Assembly (NCBI GenBank): GCA_022539475.1
Contig: VCMS01000248.1
Location: 80,956 to 144,955 of the forward strand
DNA length: 64,000 nucleotides
Origin: Gracilaria domingensis
Taxonomy: Eukaryota > Rhodophyta > Florideophyceae > Gracilariales > Gracilariaceae
Direction of reading: 5' to 3'
The translations under genes and the position numbers were made by a program. Below, piece by piece: positions 53,000 through 63,199 of the stretch (position 1 is the stretch's first letter; the number at the start of each line of letters is the position of its first letter). The notes under the pieces were generated by a model. It worked only from the letters and a program-made list of their open reading frames with translations, did no database searches and was not told where the DNA came from.

Positions 53000-55900
53000 C
53001 TATTGCTCCAATGTCAGAGCCCAGTCCCAAACGTACTTCTCTCCGTAGTTGAAATACAACTCTTCGCCCCTCTCAATATCTCTTACTGCTCTACAACGAA
53101 GTAGAGCATAGTTAGAAAGGTCTGACTTGAACTGTATCACGGACTTCGCTTCCACCACCTGCACATTGGCACTTCGAGTCCTGTTTGACCGGGGCTCCGA
53201 TAAATCGGGATCCCCGGCATGATATCCGGCGTCGTTAATGTAGCCCCCGATACAAAAAGGCGCCGGGACAATGTAGACTTGGCTCTCCTTTCTATCCTGA
53301 GCCTGTCCTGGTCTGTTCCTCAGGTGCAGAAACTCCGTACCAGTCACAGTGACCATCATAGAAAACAACTTGTACCGCACTGGAGTTGCTCCGAGACAGC
53401 CACTTCCATACGTTAAGTGTCTTTTCTTCCGGTTCTTCAGATCCGTGTATACCAAAGTTCCATAGAAATGACAGATAGTTTCCCCAGCCAATATCTTATG
53501 TTCCGTGAACACCCCCATACCAGCACGGGGATGTCGAATCTTAGAAGATGCTACATGTAAGCGATAGCGATTGGCTTCAACAGTGAACAGCATATGCATA
53601 TCCATAAGATTCAGAGCTCCTCGGTACTTCCCCTCCCAAAGATCTACAGTACGCTGTCCACACTTCTCGACAAAGTCCCAGTCCTTCCAGTATCTTCCTA
53701 GGAACTGAGTAATATGTCCAGGCATCACTTGGTACTGGGGGTAACCAAATGGAGCCCCCCATTCAAGCCGACCTCGGTCCCGATGTGGAACCCGTTCATA
53801 GGTCGTTGAGGCCGCATCCACCACCTCCTGTTCAACCAGGATGTCATTCTTCCCCCCGCGAATAACTTCGGCCATAAGAGTCGTTAGATGGTGCTTCGCA
53901 TGGCTGAAACATGGCCTATTCTTCTCGCACCCCAAGAACTTCCTATGCTTTGTCAGCGATAGGCACGCCATACCCGTAGAAAAAGTTCCCGCGAACATGT
54001 CCATGACAAGATCACCCGGTCTTGTGAACCGACATATCAACTCTTTCATCAACTCCCTGGACTTCTGCTCCGGTCTTATGTACTGCCCACTTGGTACTGA
54101 ACTACCTGGCTCATTTACCTTCCATGTCAACCACTCCCCCCTCTCGGTTTTGGCACCCGGTCAATTACATTCCTGTTAGCCGGGAAAGTAGAAGGAATGA
54201 AATTGTTCTCCTCAAATGGAGTAAGACTGGCTTCTTCGGATGGTCGCAATCCACGCTTCACCCCATGAACGGCGTACTCCGTTAAGGGCTGTATCCCAAA
54301 CTTCCGTGGATTCCCTCCAACATTACTGCGATCCCGGATGAACACCAGTGGATTCGCATCCACTTTAAACGAAGGTATGAGTTCTTGCTTACCTTCGCTT
54401 CCAGCTTCATCTTTAGTACTCGCCGTTTCCGAAAGTATCCTGTGCCAAACATGAAACTGTGCCATGGCACAGAATATAATGAAGTGTCCACCTGACCGAA
54501 GCGCGGAACTTATTAAGTCAGCCGTACTGATCATTTTATTCTCACTGAAGACATCGTGAGCACTATTCCGTTTGCTCCTCTTCCTTCGAGTGTTCAAGGG
54601 AGGGTCTGTTAGGACAAACTGTGCCTCACCCAATAAAATCTCACTCTGATTCACAAATGTTTCGTGTGTGTGCCTCAGGTCCTTCATGTCACAGTTGTAC
54701 GCTACAAAGTCTGACTTTCTCATCCCCTTCCACACCTTGTCCATATTCATTCGAAGGAGACTGGATATCCCCTTCATGGGCGGCTCAATACCACTCTTTT
54801 GGATGTTGTACCCGGCAACCCGAGATTCATGCTCCGCACGATTCACCGGCTTCTCGAAGTCGTCGCCATCGGAGCTCACGAGATCTATATACTCTCGACG
54901 AGGTGGGGCTGGGGCAGACTTGGTCGAAGAAGGTTCGGCATTACCGGAAGTTTTAGGAGTTTTCGTCAGTTCAATATCGGGTTTCGCGTGAATGCCCACA
55001 TTGAACCCTGCCGCATGACGCATATCCTGTATCGGTTTCCATAGCAACTCCGAAAATTTCTGAAATCGTGCAGGCAACTCACCGGAGTCAGAACCAGATA
55101 CAGTATCCATCCGAATCTCCGAAAACTCTATCCAGTTCCTAATCTGATCAACCCGTAAGCTATAGAGGCTATCGTGGGTGCATATGGTTTCGAGTTCTGT
55201 CAAAAATTCCTTAGCCAGTATTCGGAGGTTTGTATCGCATTCATCACTCAAGGTCTCCACCGATCCACTAGTACTGCTCTGTGGCACATCCTGTGTGTTG
55301 AATCGAGTACTCTGGCTCGGCGGGGCATAACCAGACTCCCGTGCCTCTAGCGCTGTATACTTCAACGTCTGCATATTCATGTAAATGTATGGTTTCACCA
55401 TGTGCTGAACGTTCGTGTATCCAAGATGAGCCGCAAAACAACTCCATGCCCATACGACCTCACTGATAGCGAATCCCAGTCGATCACAGTTGTCTTTGGA
55501 GAACGACGTAAAAGTGGGTATGTACACAGATGGTGCATGGTTCACTTTTCGTTTCTTTTTCGGTTGTTTCTTCTTCATCATTCTGATGTTGTCGTTCTCT
55601 CCCATTATGTGGCCGAGGTATGATAAGTATACAACGACCTCAAATGGGTTCACAGCTGTTGGTGGGATGAACACTGTCGTCTTCAGAACCTGCTTTCTCC
55701 TGGTCATGAAATAGCCAACCAGGCATCGCACCGGTAGGTATATACCCATATCCATAGAGAGAAGGAAAAAATCGCGGAGTCTCTGGTCCTCATCCCCGTC
55801 CTTCTTGTCAAGAAGCTTCGTCACAAGATATGGTTGTTCCACAGGTTTGTTATTCACAACACTCTTTCGCAGCTGTTGCAGTGTCAAGTTCTGCAGGTTC

Positions 55901-56136
55901 TTGGAGTTAGTGGCCTCCTCAAACATCTTCCTTGCCTCCGGAATATCCTTATAGTTCTCGGCGCAGAACTCCATTAGCCCTCTAAACCCCACGTCCCGTG
56001 GCCGATCAGGGCCTCCATCGCTGTTTGCCAAAGCATCGCGAAGAACCAAGAAAAGTCTGACATATGCATGGAACGCCGGAGGCGGAGCACTCATGTCGAT
56101 AGGATGTATCTCCTCTCCATCATCGGTGGAATTCAT
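53000..56136 (-). pseudogene. Beta-class amino-DNA methyltransferase fused to a SET domain (one frameshift)
   Basis: About 1,045 codons from ATG 56,136. Residues 1-440 are a novel helical region with a basic KKKQPKKKRK signal and an acidic Ser linker (YIDLVSSDGDDFE). The methyltransferase begins at about 470: motif IV is TDPPLNT (DPPY usually; the aromatic is Leu), then GGHFIIFCAMAQFHVW. After the frameshift come VMDMFAGTFSTGMACL, the SAM-binding motif, and KFLGCEKNRP. Motif IV before motif I is the beta-class order of N4-cytosine/N6-adenine methyltransferases. The C-terminus is a SET domain: GMGVFTEHKILAGETICHFYG, YINDAG and GEELYFNYGEKY. The switch at 54,127-54,141 lies at a run of six G (minus strand), where one extra base would join the frames. 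The function as a DNA plus histone writer is inferred. Confidence 0.8.
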
Positions 56137-56290
56137 CGCTTCAGCGCAAACAACGGAGGCGAGCCTTTAAATGGCGACTTACGCAGGGCACCCCCGTTTT
56201 CAGCAGCTCCTCCCAGCGCACTGCCAGTCTCGTCCGTGTCCGTGTCCGCTCCCGTATCCGTGTCCGCTCCCTTCTGAGGTCGGTGTCCGT
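56137..56290 (-). promoter_or_regulatory. Terminal promoter of the methyltransferase-SET gene
   Basis: Inverted counterpart of the ParB-oxygenase promoter at 32,045. The minus strand carries TTTAAA (56,163-56,168, plus-strand coordinates) about 30 bases before the ATG, then GGCTCGCCTCCGTTG. Further upstream are repeated GGACAC units (56,235-56,290), which could be binding sites. Confidence 0.5.
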
Positions 56291-56439
56291 GCCGCCTCGA
56301 GCGCGTGCGATAGCGTCGTGTGTCGGCCACGTCGCGATTCGGAGCTATTGCAAAGGTCGCGTATTGTGCTAATAGTCGCGGACCAAGTGAGTGTGAAGCG
56401 CTAGTTTTTTCTAGTTTGATATATATGCACGGCGTGGGC

Positions 56440-56599
56440 AGCGAAATCACTGCCGGAAGTGCGGGGAGGAGTGTTTTGGGAGGTCTCCGGACGGTGCCAG
56501 AATGTGGCTAGAACGTGCCGGCGGGCGGGGGGGGGGGGGGGGGGGTCGGTCGTGTTAGGGTAGGTACCCTAACACGACCGGACCCCCCCGCCCGCGGGC
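56440..56599 (-). repeat. E1 right terminal inverted repeat
   Basis: Reverse complement of the E1 left end, with a 19-base G run (56,527-56,545) in place of a shorter run. Contains the near-palindrome at 56,548-56,579 and ends with GCCCGCGGGC at 56,590-56,599. Confidence 0.85.
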
Positions 56600-57579
56600 A
56601 TAAAATCGCACATTTTTCAAAAAACCGCCCAAAACGCGCCCGCGGGCGAGGGGCTCCGGTCGTGTTCGGGTACCTACCCTAACACGACCGACCCCTCCCG
56701 CCCGCGGGTACGTTCTGGCCACATTCTGGCGCTTTCCGGAGACCTCCCAAAACACTCCTCCCGGCACTTCCGGCACCCACCGCGTCACCTCAATGCACCA
56801 ACGCGTCTTCTCCATCCCCCAAACGCTCCCTAATTCCCACGCGCACCACACCTACCCTCTCTGCGATCACCATCTCCCTTCCGAGGTGCTACACTTCACA
56901 GAATCAGTGACCGAATCTGTACTATCAGTGGTTCCCACCAGTTCTACACGCTGCAGCAGTATATGCACCAGGCTGTTGCAATTGTGCAACATGGCACTTG
57001 CAGGGGTTGGTCCAATCCGATTGCGAGAAATTGCAATCACCCTTCCCCTCTGCAATCGCAATTGCAATCTCCCTCACCGTTTGCAATCGCAATTGCAATC
57101 ATCTCTCTTTTTCGCAATCACGATTGCGATTGGGAGTCTTTGTGCAATCGCAATCGCAATTGCAATACAACGTAGATCTGGCAGCTCTCGTTATGTTCTA
57201 CATTGTATGTTTAACTCTACGCTAATCTCAAACATAATATGAGAGTGTAGAGAAAGCTTTGTTTACGTACAAATAACTTTAGAACGGCGCTTTTCCGGAT
57301 GTGGTGTTCGCAGAGAGGGTAGGTGTGGTGCGCGTAGGAATTAGAGAGCGTTTGAGGGATGGAGAAGACGCGTTGGTGCATTGAGGTGACGCGGTGGGTG
57401 CCGGAAGTGCCGGGAGGAGTGTTTTGGGAGGTCTCCGGAAGGCGGCAGAATGTGGCCAGAACGAGCCCGCGGGCGGGGGGGGGGGGGTCGGTCGTGTTAG
57501 GGTAGGTACCCTAACACGACCGGACCCCCCAGCCCGCCGGCGCGTTTTGGGCGATCTTTTGAAAAATGTGCGATTTTAT
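56600..57579. mobile_element. ~0.98 kb palindromic mini-element between E1 and E2
   Basis: An imperfect large inverted repeat: 56,600-56,876 corresponds to the complement of 57,297-57,579, each arm holding another nested palindrome (56,658-56,689 and 57,490-57,521). The outermost 40 bases (CATAAAATCGCACATTTTTC...) are also mirrored. The arms share sequence with the E1/E2 ends, so it looks like a non-autonomous derivative or a head-to-head joint. It has no coding gene; the central spacer (56,877-57,296) holds iteron-like repeats. Confidence 0.7.
57031..57167. repeat. Iteron-like GCAATCGCAATTGC repeats
   Basis: The 19-base TGCAATCGCAATTGCAATC occurs exactly at 57,051-57,069 and 57,082-57,100, with a related copy at 57,143-57,167 and an inverted version CGCAATC/GATTGCG at 57,113-57,128. 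The core GCAATTGC is palindromic. Such arrays often bind proteins. Confidence 0.7.
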
Positions 57580-58078
57580 GCCCGCGGGCGGGGAGGTCCG
57601 GTCGTGTTAGGGTACCTACCCTAACACGACCGATCCCCCCCGCCCGCGGGCACGTTCTAGCCACATTCCGGCGCCTTCCCGGGACCTCCCAAAACCCACC
57701 GCCCCGCAGTGATTTCGCTACACCCGGCCGCCGGTACGTTGGCGCCGCTGTCCACGTGTATTAGCGGGAGTAGGCTGTACATGAAAGTGAATGAGTGTAC
57801 TCTTGACTACTATGCAAAGCATTTGAAGAGCACGATTAGAGAGCGCGACCATTGCTCGCGTGAGTCATCATTGCGCGAACTCCATGACTCAAAAGCGTAC
57901 AATCAGCTTGTGAGCGGCCACGGACAGGACACGGACGAGACTGGCAGTGCGCTGGGAGGAGCTGCCGAAAGCGGGGGTGCCCAGCGTAAGTCGCCATTTA
58001 AAGGCTCGCCTCCGTTGTTGTATCGTCCAGAGCGAGCGTATTGTTGATATACATCTTTCACTGCAATAGCTGTTCAAC

Positions 58079-61000
58079 ATGAAGCCAACTCGTGTTCGAA
58101 AGCGTACACAAAGCGTGACTCCTCGCACTCGGCGGAGCACTCGATCATTGCAAGGTGGAATGCGGGTTTCTCTGCAGATGGATATTGAGAATGAAGGAAA
58201 GGTGATAGTCGGGGAAGCGTTGTTGCATGGAATTGGAAGTGTTCTACGCCGCGAGTTGAACGGGAAGCAATTGGACCCAGGTCTTGTGGTGGTTCATAAT
58301 ATTCTCATCAGTCGAAGCGGTCAGACGTTCTACCCTTACCGGGCGGAGGGCCTGGATCTTCTACAATACATCCAGGATCTCCGGACGGCCGCTCCTTGGG
58401 ATGAGAAAATGATGGAACCGGTGGCAGCCAGCATTCCGGCGTCCAAGCGAGGAACGGTGAGCGCTATGAGTGAGGTGATGACGCCGACAAGCCGCACGGA
58501 GCCAATTCGAAGTTCATCAACACCGAGAGGTAGCGCATCAGTAGCACCTCCGCGGGCAGGTCCGTCGTCTGTTACGAAGCGGTCTATGGAGACGAGAGCA
58601 TCCCCAGCTACGAAGCGGACAGGTCAAACAAGGTCTACCTCCGCTACGAAGCCCACTGCGTCGAAAAGGGCATCTCCTGCGATGAATCAGACCGTCGACA
58701 CAAGGGGAACTTCTGCGTCGAAACAGACGGTTCAGCAGGGGACGGCTGTGCAAGAGGAGGAAGATGAGATCATGAAAGGTCCCCTTCCAAACGCGGATGT
58801 GCAATCCGCACAAGAAGCTGGTCCATCTGTACCCCAAACTGCACCAGAAACTGCGGAGCAGCAGGACGATGACGTTGTGCTTCTGTCCGCAAGAATGGCA
58901 CGTTCAAGTGTTTCTGGCGAGCGGTCTGGAACACAAGTGACACCTACTCGGAGCAAGACGTACAGACGAATTCGTCAGAAGGTACCAAAGGTGAACCTCA
59001 ATCAGTACCGGATGGTTGTTGTTACTGTTGACATCACTCTGGTGGACACTCCGCCCAATTTACTCCGTGGAGTAAGTAAACGCCACGTTGAAGCCCTTGT
59101 GAAGCGTATGGAGGAGCGGGGGATATTGCAGTCGATGGGTTCTCCAGTGGTGGCCTTACAAGATGCTACTACGGGAGACAGGGATACTGACAAGGGACGC
59201 CTAACGAAGAAGTGCTTCATTGTAGATGGTTTGCATCGTCTGAAAGCTATACAATATTTGGCAGGGACTGGTGCACCGAAGTGGAAGCGATTAGCCAAGT
59301 TTTGGCGTTGCAATCTGCTGATACGAAGAGATGGGAGGCCCATTGGGATGAAGGAATTGTTATGTGTTGCTTCGTACCTCAATTAGTCGACGAGTACCAT
59401 GCGAAGGATGATGTTTGCAGACAAGATACACTCTATAGTTAGTGTGGTCGCCATTCTAATTGAAGATGTTGAGGGGGTGACGCCGGCAGACGTGGATCCT
59501 GCAGAAGTGACAGAAGTGTTGAAGGAGAGCCAACTGATTGGGACCGTGCAAGAGCGTCAGTACCTGAGATATGCCAATGTCGCCCTGCAACTCATGTCTC
59601 GTGAGGGAATGCTGGCCCATTTCGAGGATATATGTGAGACTGTGAGTGACGTAGGTCTCACACATCTGTCCCATACTCCGCTATATGTTTTGGATGCCGA
59701 GGAGTTTTCCTTCATTCTTGATTGTCTTCAGATGTTTCTATTGAAGGGCAAGTCGACGAAGACAAAGCAATGGAAAAGCTTTGAGGAGGTTCGAGGTTTC
59801 TTTTATGATAGAGCAGTGTCTCTGTTCCGCGCGGCTCGAGCAGTGAGGAATGAACTGAACGAGGAAGAGTCCATGGAAGTGTTCCTGAAACGAGAAGTCA
59901 GTCTTTCTGCTCCATCGAATGAAGATGACGTTGAAGACCCAGACAACAACGCAGCTGTGTATCAGTTCCTTTTGGGACAAGTTGTGAACTTCAACACATT
60001 GCCGCGTGTTCGGAGCAGGACGAGCTCAATTAGAACTGCCACGACTTCCCTTCAGAATCGATTGCGGACGATGCTCAAGGTAATTCCGCCCCCCGCACCA
60101 GTGAAGCAGTCCGTGACGAAGAGAAGGACTCCCGCTGCTGCTGCTGCAACATCTGCCAGTGAAGAAGGGGAGCCGCGAAGAAGTGCACGAGAACGGGCGC
60201 AGGTGAGGTATAGGGAAATTGAGCACGGCCGAAATCGAGGTGCCATAGAAGTTCTGGATAGCTCTGAAGAAGAACAGCGGGCTCCGCCGAGGAAGAAACG
60301 GAGAAAGACTTTCACACAACAGATGAGATCTACTCTGAACAGCATGACACCGGATGACCTGATGTCTCAACTAAATGAACATGTGCTGAGAGGAAGGTCG
60401 ATGAAGGTTCAGTTCGTGGCATTGGGAGAGGGAGCGAATGCAGAGAACGCAGGCAGTTCTGCATTTGTGGATGACGAAGAGCTTCTTTCTGTGACAGTTC
60501 CACGGGTTGTCACCGTCGAGAAAGATGCTGCGCCAGACGATCAGCAAGAGACAGGTGGGGGGTCATTTGATGACGAGTTACCTACAGCTCTTCCGGAATC
60601 TGAGGAGCACGGACTTGTTCGAAGAGACCCATATGATGGCCCACCGAACCCATCATGGTGCGGGTATGCCAGGCTGAGACCGCAGGAATGGCAAGGGAAG
60701 AACGTAATTGAGCACAAGGACCCCTGGCTCAGAGTCATTCACTTGCCGAAGGGACATAGGTCGGAGCTGCTAAGTGTCTCGAATCTCAGAGATGTACACC
60801 ATCTTGTCTTTTGGCACGCTGCAAGGGCTGAACATCGCCTACGGGCGGAGACATTTGGTATGCAGTATCCTCGTACTCGACCGACAGGTATGGATGATGA
60901 AGAGGTGCTGTGGGTTGCTGCGAAGGAGCATGACGAATTTGGGCAAATGTTCTTCGCCCGAATGCAAGCTGAGCTAAGGCAGAATGGATATTGCGTGCTT

Positions 61001-61996
61001 GATGGGTTCGCGACGGATAATGGTGTCCCTAAATGGGAGGAATTGGAAGAAGTTCGGGAGTTCGGAGATGTGTCGGGGAAGTTGGTGGACTTCTTCGAGA
61101 ATGAGTATGGAGCGATGCCGGATATACGGAAAGGAGAGGAACAGAAGTCGTTTGTTCAAATAATCAACGATGATGAAAGATGGAAGGACGGTAGCGATGG
61201 ACCATTTGAGGGGAGAGTGATGTCGACACGTTGGGGTACGGTGGAGAAGCCGGAGGATAATGAGGAGCTCAGGTGGGTTGTAAGGTCGCGTGCTTTACTT
61301 GATGTTCGAATGGGTACAATTGCTGCGGCTTTGGGACTATGGGACAATGAAAGGGAAGCTGTGAAGAAGTACACTCCGAAAACTGGTGGTCGATTTCTGG
61401 GGACGACGAGAAAGTGCAAGCGCCAGACGCTGCACACCGACTTCAGTGGTCTGGTTACGAAGGAAACAATGAATACTGGCAACCCCGGATACTTTGTAAT
61501 GGCCTCTGGGAAAGAGGGCTTTCCTCTCTGGGTGAGCGCTGGAAGCCATCAACTGGTGGGGATGAACAACCAACAGTTGCGAGTGATGTCGGAGGTGTAT
61601 CCAGCGAAGAAAGATAATCATCCCACCGTACTCTGTATTCGTGTGCCGTGGTGATGTGACACATGCTGGAGCAAGTGGGAAGGAAAAGGTGGATAGGCCC
61701 GAGTCTATGGATTTGCTGGTTAGATACCACATGTACATGGTACCAAAGGGCTACGCACTACCTGATGCTGTTCATCGGTGCGGGATTTCCGACCCACGTT
61801 TGTCAATGGTGACGAGGAGGAGGAGGCGGAGGATGAACTGTTGTCCGATAAGGAGGGTGGGGAGGTTGACATGGACGAAGACCAAGTGGTCGTGGAGATT
61901 GGTGTGGAAGCGGACGCCGGTAGAACCGAAGTGCTCGAGAGTAGTAGTGATGACGATTTGCCAATAATGAAGCTGCGAGCGCCTCGAAGTGGATGA
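58079..61996 (+). pseudogene. ParB-like / 2OG-Fe(II) dioxygenase fusion, E2 copy (broken)
   Basis: Same 1,305-residue architecture as the E1 copy. Lesions differ: TAG at 59,384-59,386 (Glu codon in E1), an extra A at about 61,611 and a missing G at about 61,771. These two indels restore the frame after about 54 codons but leave the distal iron-ligand His and the 2-oxoglutarate-binding Arg out of frame. The ParB-like motif reads VDGLHRLKAIQYL, and HTD is intact. Sites broken in E1 (34,548, 34,796, 35,144, 35,174) are open here, so a complete ancestral protein is supported. Confidence 0.75.
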
Positions 61997-62260
61997 GAAT
62001 GAGATGATTAGTAAATTATGTGTGTCTTGCGAGTATTAAGAGTAGTATACTATTACAAGGCTATACATATGAACATAGAAAAGGTGCGGCAGGCTGGTAA
62101 TTGAACAAATGTCAAACGTCTTTGTCCAGTTGCGTCTAATTGCAACATACGAAATGCTCGGTATCGTTAACATCATTGGTGGCACCAGTCAATTCGCAAT
62201 TGAACATGTAGCGTCCTAACATTTCCTGAAACTGCACTTAAGGTTGCTTTTAAGAGAAGT

Positions 62261-63177
62261 ATGAAACTGAGAAGTCTATACAGTTCCTGTCTATGCGGTA
62301 CTTGTGGCAGTATGGTGACTGTATCAGGAAAAATGGCAGAGGAACAGAGAGACTTGGCGGAAATTTCACCAAATACCTTGTCTAAGTTCATATATGCCAA
62401 TGGTTACGGTATATTAAGTTCCGTTGATGGAACGTTGAGAAGAGAAGGAGAGTCAATTCCAGAAGAAGTTGTGAAGTGTATGAAGTTCATTGACGAACGT
62501 GTTGGTTTCGGACTTGTCACAGGGGGTGATGTGGGCGACGTGGAGGGGAAAATGGAAGGACTCGGAGACTATAAGTTTGGTGTCTCGGCGAATCATGGAG
62601 CTTTCCTGCGTTTCTCTGACGAGAAGGGAAATTAAGGGCTGCATTCAAATGATCGCACCCTTGACCACACTGTTGACGGACTACTGTTCCTGGCAAGGTA
62701 TTTGAATAGGAGGCATGGTATTGTGAATGATGATGACAAGGGGTTCGTGGAGACCAGAAGTGATAGTGGCTTCCCAATTTCGTGTACAACAAACTGTGGC
62801 AGTGGAAAGAAGAAGTGGATTCTGCTATTGGGGACCTGTTGCAGAAGATGGATGCGTTTGTTATCTATCCCGGCGATAAAAGTTGCGAAATTGTGGACAA
62901 GCGATTACACAAAAAGAAGCGGAGGAGAAAATCTTGTGGATAATGAACCGAGATTTTATTGATACGGATGACGTCGTGACGTTCGGAAGTGCTTTGAGCG
63001 ACGGGCCTTTGCATGAGGTAGGCGTGTACGGCGTTCACGGTCAAAGAAGATTGTATCCCGCGTGGAGTACACAACCTGTTCGAAAGCGTGGAGGATGTAC
63101 ATTCGACAATTATGTTGGTGGCTCTGTTGTACCGGCTACGAGAAAAAGCAAGCACGATAAAGACCACCATGAATCAT
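62261..63177 (+). pseudogene. HAD phosphatase paralogue 1, E2 copy (broken)
   Basis: Counterpart of 36,371-37,263. The nucleophile Asp is also missing (SSVDGT). It has a TAA at about 62,632 and several single-base indels after 62,700. It retains the ~20 bases deleted in E1 near 62,625-62,650. Confidence 0.7.
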
Positions 63178-63199
63178 AGAAGGGTATTGAGATATATAC

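Larger units (their letters stand above)
31689..56599. mobile_element. E1: ~24.9 kb candidate giant transposon with cargo genes
   Basis: Bounded by inverted terminal repeats: 31,689-31,828 matches the reverse complement of 56,440-56,599, both beginning with GCCCGCGGGC and a GC-rich nested palindrome. A further shared block of about 85 bases lies just inside each end (32,045-32,140 and 56,148-56,245), directly upstream of the two outermost, inward-facing genes. The element carries a Plavaka-type transposase, a methyltransferase-SET gene, a ParB-oxygenase gene, HAD phosphatases, a PanE-like gene and an epimerase. A second direct copy starts at 57,580. No convincing target duplication is visible (left flank ...gatgca, right flank ataaaa...). 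The tips do not begin with CACTR as CACTA elements do, so the transposase and the outer repeats may belong to nested elements. Confidence 0.65.
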
